From the NCBI RefSeq assembly GCF_013410775.1, contig NZ_JACCFH010000001.1, forward strand, positions 3,348,001 to 3,412,000: a DNA stretch of 64,000 nt, read 5' to 3'. This document shows, one piece after another, positions 38,955 through 48,556 of the stretch. Position 1 is the first letter of the stretch; every line of letters starts with the position of its first letter. The position numbers and the translations under genes were made by a program. The notes below the pieces were generated by a model that worked only from the letters and a program-made list of their open reading frames with translations, ran no database searches and was not told where the DNA came from. This DNA comes from Sphaerotilus montanus. Lineage in GTDB: Bacteria; Pseudomonadota; Gammaproteobacteria; Burkholderiales; Burkholderiaceae_C.

Positions 38955-40853
38955 ATGGAGACAAGCAAACGACACTGGACGCTCGGCGTCAAGCTGACGC
39001 TGGTCGCGGCACCGCTGCTGCTGTTGGCGCTGGTGTCGATCGGGCTGACGCTGTGGGTGTCGTGGCAGCTGGACGGTGGTGCGGCTGCGGTCAACGAGGC
39101 CGGGCGCATGCGCATGCAGGCTTACCGCATGTCGCTGTCGATCGGTACGGGCGATGTCGCTGCCCTGCCGCATGAGGTCCGCGAATTCGAGCACGGCCTG
39201 GCGCTGCTGCGCCACGGGGATCCGGAGCGCCCGCTGTTCATGCCCTGGGACGACACCGTGCGGGCACGCTACGCCACCGTCGAGTCGCACTGGACGCGGT
39301 TTCGTGACCGCTGGACCCGCGGCGATCCACCGGCCGTCTCGGGCATCGTGGCCGACACGGCGCAGTTCACGGACCGCATCGACGCCATGGTCGGTGCCAT
39401 CGAGGCCCACCTGTCGCGCTGGACCACCCTGCTGCACCTGCTGCAGATCGGGGTGATGGCGCTGGCGGTGCTGGGCTCGGCGCTGCTGCTGTTCATGGGC
39501 TACCTGTTCGTGCTGGAGCCGGTGGCGCTGCTCAAGCAGGCGATCGAGAGGATCCAGACCGGTGACTTCAACGCCCGCGTCGCCTGCGTCACCCGCGACG
39601 AGTTCGGCACCCTGGCCGAGGGCTTCAACGGCATGGCCGAGCACCTGCAGTCCATGTACCGCGACCTCGAAGCCAAGGTCGCCGCCAAGACCTCCGAACT
39701 CGCCGACAAGCGCGAGCGGCTGGAGGCGCTCTACGACGTGACCAGCCTGGTGGCCCGCGCCGGCACCCTCGACGAGCTGGCGCTGGGCTTCGTGCAGCGC
39801 ATCCGGCGGGTGGCCCATGCCGACGGCGTCGCGCTGCGCTGGTCGGACGAGGCCAACGAGCGCTACCTGATGCTGGCCCATGTGGGGCTGCCCGCGTCGA
39901 TGGTCGAGGGCGAACACTGCATCCGCACCGGCGACTGCCACTGCGGCGTGCAGCCGGCGGAGCACGAAGTTCGGGTGATCCCCATCCGCCAGATGGCCGC
40001 GCCGATGCTGGGCCACTGCCGCGAAGCGGGGTTCGAGACGGTGGTGTCGATTCCCGTGCGGCTCAAGGAGCACCTGATCGGCGAGGTCGACCTGTTCTTC
40101 CACGCCCGCTACGACCTCACGGCGGCCGAGCGCTCGCTGCTGGAGGCGCTCACGGCGCACCTGGCCAGCGCGATCGAGAACCTGCGGCTCAACGCGCTGG
40201 AACTGGAAGCGGCGGTGTCGCAGGAGCGCACCTTCCTGGCCCGCGAGCTGCATGACTCGATCGCGCAGTCGCTGGCGTTCATGAAGATCCAGGTGCAGCT
40301 GATGCGCGACGCGATGGCCAGCGGCGAGGCCGCGCGCATGCAGCAGGTCATCGGCGAGATCGATGTCGGCGTGCGCGAGTGCTATGGCGACGTGCGCGAG
40401 CTGCTGGTGCATTTCCGCACCCGGGCCAACACCGAGGACATCGAGCCGGCGCTGCAGACCACGCTGCGCAAGCTCGAACACCAGAGCGGCCTGTCCACCC
40501 ATTTCAACGTGACCGGGCAGGCGCTGCCGCTGCTGCCGGACGTGCAGATCCAGGTGCTGCACATCGTGCAGGAGGCGCTGTCGAACGTGCGCAAGCACGC
40601 TGGCGCGCGCCGTGTCTGGCTGGACGTGGCCAAGCAGCCGCAGTGGCGCATCGAGGTGCGCGACGATGGGGCCGGCTTCGACGCCGAGCGCGGCCCGCCC
40701 GACGAGACCCATGTCGGCCTGCGCATCATGAGCGAGCGGGCCGAGCGGATCGGCGCGGTGCTGGAGGTGCTGTCCACCGCTGGCCGCGGCACGTCCGTGG
40801 TGCTGACCCTGCCCGAGCGCCTGCCTGCCGCAGCCTCCGTGCCCACCGCCTGA
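38955..40853 (+). CDS. narX: Nitrate/nitrite sensor histidine kinase NarX
   Basis: 632 residues. TM1 covers about residues 14-36. The periplasmic P-box AVNEAGRMRMQAYRMS (~45-60) is the nitrate-binding signature, and TM2 is near residues 158-182. A HAMP domain follows, then a GAF-like region with a cysteine cluster (EHCIRTGDCHCG). The HisKA_3 H-box RELHDSIAQSLAFMKIQ has His433 as phospho-acceptor, and the HATPase domain has RDDGAGFD and a G2-like motif GRGTSVVLTLP. It senses nitrate and phosphorylates NarL, encoded 6 bp downstream. Confidence 0.92.
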   Translation: METSKRHWTLGVKLTLVAAPLLLLALVSIGLTLWVSWQLDGGAAAVNEAGRMRMQAYRMSLSIGTGDVAALPHEVREFEHGLALLRHGDPERPLFMPWDDTVRARYATVESHWTRFRDRWTRGDPPAVSGIVADTAQFTDRIDAMVGAIEAHLSRWTTLLHLLQIGVMALAVLGSALLLFMGYLFVLEPVALLKQAIERIQTGDFNARVACVTRDEFGTLAEGFNGMAEHLQSMYRDLEAKVAAKTSELADKRERLEALYDVTSLVARAGTLDELALGFVQRIRRVAHADGVALRWSDEANERYLMLAHVGLPASMVEGEHCIRTGDCHCGVQPAEHEVRVIPIRQMAAPMLGHCREAGFETVVSIPVRLKEHLIGEVDLFFHARYDLTAAERSLLEALTAHLASAIENLRLNALELEAAVSQERTFLARELHDSIAQSLAFMKIQVQLMRDAMASGEAARMQQVIGEIDVGVRECYGDVRELLVHFRTRANTEDIEPALQTTLRKLEHQSGLSTHFNVTGQALPLLPDVQIQVLHIVQEALSNVRKHAGARRVWLDVAKQPQWRIEVRDDGAGFDAERGPPDETHVGLRIMSERAERIGAVLEVLSTAGRGTSVVLTLPERLPAAASVPTA

Positions 40854-40859
40854 TCCAGG

Positions 40860-41582
40860 ATGTCCATGACCCTCCCCGAACCGACCCTGCCGATCCGCAT
40901 CCTGGTCGTCGACGACCACACGCTGTTCCGCCGCGGCCTGACGGCGCTGCTGTCGCGCGATCCGCAGCTGCAGGTGGTCGGCGATGCCGCCGACGCCGGT
41001 CAGGCGCAGCGCCGCGCGCAGGAGCTGCAGCCGGACGTGGTCCTGCTCGACAACCACCTGCCCGGCGTGAACGGTGTCGATGCGTTGCCGGCACTGCGCG
41101 AGGCGGCGCCGCGGGCCCGGGTGCTGATGCTGACCGTCAGCGAGGACGGCGACGACCTGGCAGCAGCGCTGCGCGGCGGGGCCTGCGGCTACCTGCTCAA
41201 GACGATCGAGGGCGACGAACTGGCGTCGTCGATCCGGCGCGCCATGCGGGGCGACAGCGTCGTGTCGCCCGAGATGACGGGCAAGCTGGTGGCGGCCTTC
41301 CGCGGGGCCGATGCCCGTTCGGCCGGCGAGCCGGTGTCGGCGGACCGGCCCGCTCCCTTGCTGCTGGCCGACGGGCCGGTCTCCCCGCTGGCGCTGCTGT
41401 CACCGCGCGAGCTGGACATCCTGCGTGGCATCGCCCGGGGCGACAGCAACAAGGAGATCGCCCGCGAGCTGGCGATCGCCGAGACGACGGTCAAGATCCA
41501 TGTCCAGCACATCCTGCGCAAGCTCGGCATGAGTTCCCGCGTGCAGGCGGCCGTGCTCGCCAGCGGACACGGACTGTCCTGA
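40860..41582 (+). CDS. narL: Nitrate/nitrite response regulator NarL
   Basis: 240 residues. The receiver domain has acidic VVDDH and phospho-acceptor Asp64 ([10 protein letters not shown]). The C-terminal LuxR/FixJ HTH starts at [21 protein letters not shown]. The linker between domains is longer than usual (~60 residues, proline rich). Directly downstream of narX and just upstream of narK1, so it probably controls the nar genes. I find no convincing heptamer NarL site in the 194-bp gap before narK1. Confidence 0.92.
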   Translation: MSMTLPEPTLPIRILVVDDHTLFRRGLTALLSRDPQLQVVGDAADAGQAQRRAQELQPDVVLLDNHLPGVNGVDALPALREAAPRARVLMLTVSEDGDDLAAALRGGACGYLLKTIEGDELASSIRRAMRGDSVVSPEMTGKLVAAFRGADARSAGEPVSADRPAPLLLADGPVSPLALLSPRELDILRGIARGDSNKEIARELAIAETTVKIHVQHILRKLGMSSRVQAAVLASGHGLS

Positions 41583-41776
41583 TCCGTCGCGGCCTTGCCT
41601 TGATCTGGGGCAAGCCCGCCGCGATCCGCGCGCCGGGTAGTTCTTCCGGACGATGCCGCGTGTGGTGGCATCCTTCTCCCGGACCGCGTGACGCATTCCA
41701 CAGAAGGATGCCCCGCCACCACCGTCCTTTCTAAAGTCACTCCAGCCCCCGAAATCGATCGGGGTGGAGACAGGAC
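41583..41776 (+). promoter_or_regulatory. narL-narK1 intergenic region with FNR-like box and long inverted repeat
   Basis: The 194-bp gap contains TTGATCTGGGGCAA at 41600-41613, which matches the FNR/Anr consensus TTGAT-N4-ATCAA at all five left positions and three of five right. It also contains a long inverted repeat: GTGGTGGCATCCTTCT (41662-41677) against AGAAGGATG...CCACCAC (41702-41722), forming 16 pairs with one five-base bulge. Either a NarL/FNR-controlled promoter for the narK-narGHJI operon or a terminator for narXL could explain it. GGTGGAGACAGG precedes the narK1 ATG. Confidence 0.55.
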
Positions 41777-43045
41777 ATGACCAAGAAGGGACAGGCGCTG
41801 TCGGTGCTGCTGGTCAGCACGCTGGCGTTCACCGTGTGTTTCATGGTGTGGATGATGTTCGGCGTCATCGGCATCCCGCTGAAGAAGACGCTCGGGCTCA
41901 ACGCCACCGAGTTCGGCCTGCTGACGGCCACCCCCGTGCTGACGGGCTCGCTGATCCGCGTGCCGCTGGGCATCTGGACCGACAAGTACGGTGGCCGCAT
42001 CGTGATGACGGTGCTGATGGCCATCACCGTGCCGGCGATCTGGCTGATGGCCTATGCCACCGCGTACTGGCACTTCCTCGTCATCGGCCTGTTCGTCGGT
42101 CTGGCGGGCGGCTCGTTCTCGGTGGGCACGCCCTATGTCGCGCGCTGGTTCCCGAAGAACCGGCAGGGCTTCGCGATGGGCGTCTACGGCGCTGGCAACT
42201 CGGGTGCCGCGGTCAACAAGTTCATCGCGCCGGCCCTGGTGGTCGCCTTCGGCTGGACCATGGTGCCGCAGGTCTACGCCGCCATCATGCTGGGCGCGCT
42301 GGTGCTGTTCTGGCTGTTCAGCGCCAGCGATCCGGCGCACCTCGTGCCCAGCAACACCCGGTTCTCGGACCAGTTGCGGGCGCTGAAGGACCCGAAGGTC
42401 ATCAAGTACTGCCAGTACTACAGCATCGTGTTCGGCGGCTACGTGGGCCTGAGCCTGTGGATGGTGCAGTACTACATCGGCGAGTTCGGCCTCGACATCC
42501 GTGCGGCGGCGCTGCTGGCGGCGTGTTTCTCGCTGCCCGGTGGCGTGCTGCGTGCGGTGGGTGGCTGGCTGAGCGACAAGTACGGCGCGCACAGCGTCAC
42601 CTGGTGGGTGATGTGGGTGAGCTGGGTCTGCCTGTTCCTGCTGAGCTACCCGCAGACCGACTTCACCGTGCTCACCGTCACCGGCCCGAAGACCTTCCAC
42701 CTCGGCCTGAACGTCTACGCCTTCACCACGCTGATGTTCGTGCTCGGCATCGCGTTCGCGTTCGGCAAGGCCTCGGTCTTCAAGTACATCGCCGACGACT
42801 ACCCGACCAACATCGGCACCGTCAGCGGCATCGTCGGCCTGGCCGGCGGCATGGGCGGCTTCATCCTGCCGATCCTGTTCGGCGTGCTGATGGACTTCAC
42901 CGGCATCCGCTCCAGCGCCTTCATGTTGCTCTACGGCGTGGTCTGGGTCTCGCTGATCTGGATGTACTGGACCGAAGTGCGCCGCACCCCGGTCATGGGC
43001 CAGGACGCCCCCGCCTCGCCCCTGTCGCGTTCGTTCGCACGCTGA
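41777..43045 (+). CDS. narK1: Nitrate/nitrite transporter, NarK1 type (MFS)
   Basis: 422 residues, 12 predicted membrane helices. NNP-family motifs include [10 protein letters not shown] (after TM2) and [13 protein letters not shown] and GGMGGFILP (nitrate-signature Gly-rich helices 5 and 11). NarK1-type proteins are thought to be nitrate/proton symporters that start respiration. It is followed after 46 bp by a second narK, an arrangement that in some bacteria is fused into one protein. The tandem repeat GCTGATCAC at 43041-43058 overlaps the stop codon. Confidence 0.9.
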   Translation: MTKKGQALSVLLVSTLAFTVCFMVWMMFGVIGIPLKKTLGLNATEFGLLTATPVLTGSLIRVPLGIWTDKYGGRIVMTVLMAITVPAIWLMAYATAYWHFLVIGLFVGLAGGSFSVGTPYVARWFPKNRQGFAMGVYGAGNSGAAVNKFIAPALVVAFGWTMVPQVYAAIMLGALVLFWLFSASDPAHLVPSNTRFSDQLRALKDPKVIKYCQYYSIVFGGYVGLSLWMVQYYIGEFGLDIRAAALLAACFSLPGGVLRAVGGWLSDKYGAHSVTWWVMWVSWVCLFLLSYPQTDFTVLTVTGPKTFHLGLNVYAFTTLMFVLGIAFAFGKASVFKYIADDYPTNIGTVSGIVGLAGGMGGFILPILFGVLMDFTGIRSSAFMLLYGVVWVSLIWMYWTEVRRTPVMGQDAPASPLSRSFAR

Positions 43046-43091
43046 TCACGCTGATCACGCGGACACCCGCTCTTCCGGAGAACCCTTTCCC

Positions 43092-44705
43092 ATGCACAAG
43101 ACCGACCTCACCGACTGGCGTCCGGAAGACGACGCCTTCTGGAACAGCACCGGCAAGAAGATCGCCTACCGCAACCTCTGGCTCTCCGTGCCCGCGCTGC
43201 TGTGCGGCTTCGCGATCTGGGGCATGTGGGGAATCATCACGGTGCAGATGCTCAACCTGGGTTTCCCGTTCACCCAGGCCGAGCTGTTCACGCTGACCGC
43301 CATCGCCGGCCTGTCCGGCGCCACGATGCGCATCCCGGCATCCTTCCTGATTCGCCTGGCCGGTGGACGCAACACCATCTTCCTGACGACCGCGATGCTG
43401 CTGGCCCCGGCCATCGGCACCGGCATCGTGCTGCAGCACAAGGACTGGCCGCTGTGGGCGTTCCAGCTGATGGCGCTGTGGTCGGGGGTGGGCGGCGGCA
43501 ACTTCGCCTCGTCGATGTCGAACATCAGCACCTTCTTCCCGAAGCGGCTGCAAGGTACCGCGCTCGGCCTGAACGCCGGCCTGGGCAACTTCGGCGTGAC
43601 GACGATGCAGATCGTCATCCCGCTGGTGATGACGGTGGGCCTGCTCGGCAGCGTCGGTGGCGAGCCGATGACGCTGGTGAAGGACAGCGGCTGGATCCTC
43701 GGCAAGATCGTGGCCGGCACGCCGACCTGGATCCAGAACGCCGGCTTTGCCTGGGTGTTGTCGCTGGTGCCGCTGTCGGTGCTGTGCTGGTTCGGCATGA
43801 ACAACCTGACCACCGTCTCGCCGGCCATCGGCGGCACGGTCCCGGCCTTCCTGAAGATCATCTGGCTGTACACGCTGTCCTTCGTGCCGGCCGGGCTCGG
43901 GCTGTACCTCTACCTGCCGAAGCCGACCGGGCTGGGCGTGCTGAACATGTGGCTGGCGATGCCGCTGATCGTCGTCAGCACGCTGATGGTGATGAAGCTC
44001 ACCGCCTTCGGCACGATGAAGGACAACATCGCCAGGCAGTTCGCCATCTTCGGCAACAAGCACACCTGGTCGATGACGCTGCTCTACATCGTCACCTTCG
44101 GCTCGTTCATCGGCTTCTCGATGGCGCTGCCGCTGTCGATCACGGTGATCTTCGGCATCAGCCACGTGCCGGATGCCAACGGCGTGCTGCAGCACACGCT
44201 GAAGAACCCGAACGCCGTATCCGCGCTGACCTACGCCTGGATCGGCCCCTTCGTCGGCGCACTGGTGCGGCCGGTGGGCGGCTGGATCTCGGACAAGGTC
44301 GGCGGCTCCATCGTCACGCAGGTGATCTCGGCCGTGATGGTGGGCGCCTCGGTCTGGGTCGGGCAGGTGATGCTGCAGGCCTACCAGTCCGCCACGCCGG
44401 AGGTCTACTTTTCGACCTTCATGTGGCTGTTCATCGTGCTGTTCACCGCCAGCGGCATCGGCAACGGCTCGACCTTCCGCACCATCGGCGTGATCTTTGA
44501 CCGCCAGCAGGCCGGCCCCGTGCTGGGCTGGACCTCGGCGATCGCCGCCTACGGCGCCTTCATCGCCCCCGTCGTGATCGGCGCCCAGATCAAGGCCGGC
44601 ACGCCGCAGACCGCGATGACCGGTTTCGCCATCTTTTATGCCCTGTGCCTGGTGCTGAACTGGTGGTTCTACCTGCGCGCCAACGCCTACGTGAAGAACC
44701 CTTGA
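43092..44705 (+). CDS. narK2: Nitrate/nitrite antiporter, NarK2 type (MFS)
   Basis: 537 residues. Longer than NarK1, with a soluble N-terminal ~30 residues (TDLTDWRPEDDAFWNSTGKKIAYRNL) that marks the NarK2 class. Signature helices: GGGNFASSMSNISTFFPKR and YGAFIAPVVIG, with GWISDKVGG in the loop. NarK2-type proteins exchange nitrate in for nitrite out, feeding the cytoplasmic-facing NarG active site. It is followed by narG after 32 bp. Confidence 0.9.
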   Translation: MHKTDLTDWRPEDDAFWNSTGKKIAYRNLWLSVPALLCGFAIWGMWGIITVQMLNLGFPFTQAELFTLTAIAGLSGATMRIPASFLIRLAGGRNTIFLTTAMLLAPAIGTGIVLQHKDWPLWAFQLMALWSGVGGGNFASSMSNISTFFPKRLQGTALGLNAGLGNFGVTTMQIVIPLVMTVGLLGSVGGEPMTLVKDSGWILGKIVAGTPTWIQNAGFAWVLSLVPLSVLCWFGMNNLTTVSPAIGGTVPAFLKIIWLYTLSFVPAGLGLYLYLPKPTGLGVLNMWLAMPLIVVSTLMVMKLTAFGTMKDNIARQFAIFGNKHTWSMTLLYIVTFGSFIGFSMALPLSITVIFGISHVPDANGVLQHTLKNPNAVSALTYAWIGPFVGALVRPVGGWISDKVGGSIVTQVISAVMVGASVWVGQVMLQAYQSATPEVYFSTFMWLFIVLFTASGIGNGSTFRTIGVIFDRQQAGPVLGWTSAIAAYGAFIAPVVIGAQIKAGTPQTAMTGFAIFYALCLVLNWWFYLRANAYVKNP

Positions 44706-44737
44706 AGAACGCCTGAAGAACGAAGAGGACCAACCCC

Positions 44738-47700
44738 ATGAGTCACTTTCTTGATCGTCTGAATCACTTCGCGCAACCGAAGGAAGCCTTCTCCGGCGAC
44801 CACGGCCGCACCACGGGCGAAGACCGCACCTGGGAAGACGCCTACCGCAACCGTTGGGCCCACGACAAGGTCGTGCGCTCCACCCACGGCGTGAACTGCA
44901 CGGGCTCGTGCTCGTGGAAGATCTACGTCAAGGGCGGCATCGTCACCTGGGAAACCCAGCAGACCGACTACCCGCGCACCCGCTGGGACATGCCCAACCA
45001 CGAGCCGCGCGGCTGCCAGCGCGGCGCGAGCTACTCCTGGTACCTCTACAGCGCCAACCGCGTGAAGCACCCGATGGTGCGCGCCCGGCTGCTCAAGCAC
45101 TGGCGCGAGGCCCGGCTGCACCACGACCCGGTCGATGCCTGGGCGTCGATCATGGCCAACGAGACCAAGCGGCGCGACTACCAGCAGGTGCGCGGCCTGG
45201 GCGGCTTCGTGCGGTCAAGCTGGGACGAGGTCAACGAGATCATCGCCGCCGCCAACGTCCACACCATCAAGCAGCACGGCCCCGACCGTGTCATCGGCTT
45301 TTCGCCCATCCCGGCGATGAGCATGGTGAGCTACGCCGCCGGCAGCCGCTACCTCAGCCTGATCGGCGGGGTGTGCATGAGCTTCTACGACTGGTACTGC
45401 GACCTGCCGCCGGCCAGCCCGCAGATCTGGGGCGAGCAGACCGACGTGCCCGAATCGGCCGATTGGTACAACAGCAGCTACATCATCGCCTGGGGCTCCA
45501 ACGTGCCGCAGACGCGCACGCCGGACGCGCACTTCTTCACCGAGGTCCGCTACAAGGGCTGCAAGACGGTGGCGGTGACACCCGACTACTCCGAGGTCGC
45601 CAAGCTGGCCGACCTGTGGATGCACCCGAAGCAGGGCACCGACGCCGCGCTCGCGATGGCGATGGGCCACGTGATCCTGAAGGAGTTCTACTTCGACCGC
45701 CGCGCGGCGTACTTCGACGACTACGCGCGCCGCTACACCGACCTGCCGATGCTGGTGATGCTGCGCGAGCAGGCGCTGGACGACGGCCGCACGGTGCTGG
45801 TGCCGGACCGGCTGCTGCGCGCCAGCGACTTCAACGGCAAGCTCGGCCAGGCCAACAACCCGGACTGGAAGACGGTTGCGTTCGACACGGCGGGCAAGGC
45901 CGTGCTGCCGAACGGTTCGATCGGCTTCCGCTGGGGCCCGGAAGGCCGGGCGGATGCCGGCAAGTGGAACCTGGAAGACAAGGAAGCCCGCACGGACACG
46001 GACGTGAAGCTCAAGCTCTCGGTACTGGAGGATGCACACGGCGAAGGCGGCGCGCAGGCGCACGAGATCGTCGAGGTCGGCTTCCCGTACTTCGGCGGCG
46101 TGGTCAACCCGCACTTCACCGGCAACGACCAGGGCAGCGACGTGCGGCGCATCCACGTGCCGGCCGTGCGCCTGCGTCTGGGCAAGGCCGGTGAAGAACG
46201 CCACGCGCTGGTCGCCACCGTGTTCGACCTGCAGGCCGGCCAGTACGGCATCGACCGTGGTCTGGGCACCGGCGCGAAGAGCTTCGACGACGACGCGCCC
46301 TACACCCCGGCGTGGCAGGAGGCCATCACCTGCGTGCCGCGCGAGCAGGTCATCGCGGTGGCGCGCCAGTTCGCCGAAAACGCCGAGAAGACCGAAGGCC
46401 GCTCGATGGTCATCATCGGCGCGGCGATGAACCACTGGTACCACGCCGACATGAACTACCGCGGCGTCATCAACATGCTGATGATGTGCGGCTGCATCGG
46501 CAAGAGTGGCGGCGGCTGGGCGCATTACGTGGGCCAGGAGAAGCTGCGCCCGCAGACCGGCTGGACAGCACTCGCCTTCGCGCTCGACTGGATCCGCCCG
46601 CCGCGCCAGCAGAACTCGACCAGCTTCTTCTACGCCCACACCGACCAGTGGCGCTACGAGAAGCTCGGCATGGACGAGGTGCTCTCGCCGCTGGCGGACA
46701 AGGCCGCGTTCCAGGGCAGCGCGATCGACTTCAACGTGCGCGCCGAGCGCATGGGCTGGCTGCCGTCGGCGCCGCAACTGAATGTCAATCCGATCCAGGT
46801 GGCCAAGGCGGCCCGCGCTGCTGGCGTGGATCCGAAGGACTACACCGTGCAGGGCCTGAAGGACGGCTCGATCGACCTGGCCTGCCACGACCCGGATGCG
46901 CCGCAGAACTGGCCGCGCAACATGTTCGTCTGGCGCTCCAACATCCTGGGCTCCAGCGGCAAGGGCCACGAGTACTTCCTCAAGCACCTGCTGGGCACCA
47001 GCAACGGCGTGCAGGGCAAGGACCTGGGCCCGCAGGACGCCAAGCCCACCGAGGTCAAGTGGCACGACAAGGCGCCCGAAGGCAAGCTCGACCTGCTCGT
47101 GACGCTCGATTTCCGCATGAGCACGACCTGCCTGTACTCGGACATCGTGCTGCCGACGGCGACCTGGTACGAGAAGAACGACCTCAACACCAGCGACATG
47201 CACCCCTTCATCCACCCGCTGTCGGCGGCGGTGGACCCGGCCTGGCAGAGCCGCAGCGACTGGGAGATCTACAAGGGCTTCGCGAAGAAGTTCAGCGAGG
47301 TCTGCGTCGGCCACCTCGGCGTGGAGCAGGAAGTGGTGCTCACGCCGCTGATGCACGACTCGCCGGCCGAACTCGGCCAGCCGATGGGCGTGCAGGACTG
47401 GAAGCGCGGCGACTGCGACCTCATCCCCGGCAAGACGGCGCCGCAGATCACGGTGGTCGAGCGCGACTACCCGAACGTGTTCAAGCGCTTCACCGCCCTC
47501 GGCCCGCTGATGAACAAGATCGGCAACGGCGGCAAGGGCATCGCCTGGAACACCCAGGTCGAGGTGACGCAGCTCGGCCAGCTCAACGGCCTGGTGCGCG
47601 AAGAGGGCGTGACCAAGGGCATGCCGAAGATCGACACCGACATCGACGCCTGCGAGGTCGTGCTGCAGCTCGCGCCGGAAACCAATGGCCACGTGGCGGT

Positions 47701-48556
47701 GAAGGCGTGGGAAGCGCTGTCCAAGGCCACCGGCCGCGCGCACAAGCACCTGGCGCTGTACCGCGAGGACGAGAAGATCCGCTTCCGCGACATCCAGGCG
47801 CAGCCGCGCAAGATCATCAGCTCGCCGACCTGGAGCGGCATCGAGAGCGAGACGGTCAGCTACACCGCCGGCTACACCAACGTGCACGAGCTGATCCCCT
47901 GGCGCACCCTGACCGGCCGCCAGCAGTTCTACCAGGACCACGCGTGGATGCTGGCGTTCGGCGAAGGCTTCGGCAGCTACCGGCCGCCGGTGGACATGAA
48001 GGCCACCGCGCTGATGCACAACCAGCGCAGCAACGGCCAGCCCGAGATCCTGCTGAACTTCATCACGCCGCACCAGAAGTGGGGCATCCACTCGACCTAC
48101 ACCGACAACGTGCTGATGCTCACGCTCAGCCGGGGCGGCCCGATCGTCTGGCTGAGCGAGGACGACGCGAAGAGCGCAGGCATCGTCGACAACGACTGGG
48201 TGGAGCTGTTCAACGTCAACGGCGCGATCGCGGCGCGGGCGGTGGTGAGCCAGCGGGTCAAACCGGGGATGGTGATGATGTACCACGCCCAGGAAAAGAT
48301 CATCAACACACCCGGCAGCGAGATCACCCACGTGCGCGGCGGCATCCACAACTCGGTGACCCGCATCGTGCTGAAGCCGACCCACATGATCGGCGGCTAC
48401 GCCCAGCTCAGCTACGGCTTCAACTACTACGGAACCATCGGCACCAACCGCGACGAGTTTGTCGTGGTGCGCAAGATGGACAAGATCGACTGGCTGGACA
48501 CCCCCGTTGGCGCCGAGCGCGTCACCCGCGTGCAGGCCCAAGGAGAAAACGCATGA
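44738..48556 (+). CDS. narG: Respiratory nitrate reductase alpha subunit NarG
   Basis: 1,272 residues. The N-terminal HGVNCTGSCSWKIY with a later Cys (EPRGCQRGASYSW) is the unusual His-Cys3 ligand set of the FS0 4Fe-4S cluster. YDWYCDLPPASPQIWGEQTD holds the Mo-coordinating Asp. Molybdopterin-bis-MGD domains fill the rest (GAAMNHWYHADMNYRGVINMLMMCG, TCLYSDIVLPTATWYEKND). It reduces nitrate to nitrite on the cytoplasmic side, taking electrons from NarH. No Tat signal, as expected. narH starts within its stop codon. Confidence 0.97.
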   Translation: MSHFLDRLNHFAQPKEAFSGDHGRTTGEDRTWEDAYRNRWAHDKVVRSTHGVNCTGSCSWKIYVKGGIVTWETQQTDYPRTRWDMPNHEPRGCQRGASYSWYLYSANRVKHPMVRARLLKHWREARLHHDPVDAWASIMANETKRRDYQQVRGLGGFVRSSWDEVNEIIAAANVHTIKQHGPDRVIGFSPIPAMSMVSYAAGSRYLSLIGGVCMSFYDWYCDLPPASPQIWGEQTDVPESADWYNSSYIIAWGSNVPQTRTPDAHFFTEVRYKGCKTVAVTPDYSEVAKLADLWMHPKQGTDAALAMAMGHVILKEFYFDRRAAYFDDYARRYTDLPMLVMLREQALDDGRTVLVPDRLLRASDFNGKLGQANNPDWKTVAFDTAGKAVLPNGSIGFRWGPEGRADAGKWNLEDKEARTDTDVKLKLSVLEDAHGEGGAQAHEIVEVGFPYFGGVVNPHFTGNDQGSDVRRIHVPAVRLRLGKAGEERHALVATVFDLQAGQYGIDRGLGTGAKSFDDDAPYTPAWQEAITCVPREQVIAVARQFAENAEKTEGRSMVIIGAAMNHWYHADMNYRGVINMLMMCGCIGKSGGGWAHYVGQEKLRPQTGWTALAFALDWIRPPRQQNSTSFFYAHTDQWRYEKLGMDEVLSPLADKAAFQGSAIDFNVRAERMGWLPSAPQLNVNPIQVAKAARAAGVDPKDYTVQGLKDGSIDLACHDPDAPQNWPRNMFVWRSNILGSSGKGHEYFLKHLLGTSNGVQGKDLGPQDAKPTEVKWHDKAPEGKLDLLVTLDFRMSTTCLYSDIVLPTATWYEKNDLNTSDMHPFIHPLSAAVDPAWQSRSDWEIYKGFAKKFSEVCVGHLGVEQEVVLTPLMHDSPAELGQPMGVQDWKRGDCDLIPGKTAPQITVVERDYPNVFKRFTALGPLMNKIGNGGKGIAWNTQVEVTQLGQLNGLVREEGVTKGMPKIDTDIDACEVVLQLAPETNGHVAVKAWEALSKATGRAHKHLALYREDEKIRFRDIQAQPRKIISSPTWSGIESETVSYTAGYTNVHELIPWRTLTGRQQFYQDHAWMLAFGEGFGSYRPPVDMKATALMHNQRSNGQPEILLNFITPHQKWGIHSTYTDNVLMLTLSRGGPIVWLSEDDAKSAGIVDNDWVELFNVNGAIAARAVVSQRVKPGMVMMYHAQEKIINTPGSEITHVRGGIHNSVTRIVLKPTHMIGGYAQLSYGFNYYGTIGTNRDEFVVVRKMDKIDWLDTPVGAERVTRVQAQGENA

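Noticed and set aside
43041-43058. Tandem GCTGATCAC as an FNR site
   Set aside because: Spacing of TGAT/ATCA half-sites does not fit the TTGAT-N4-ATCAA consensus. It is only a 9-bp duplication at the narK1 stop.
41777-44705. narK1 and narK2 as a split fused gene (frameshift)
   Set aside because: Each has its own start, ribosome-binding site and full set of helices with a 46-bp gap, so they are two genes.
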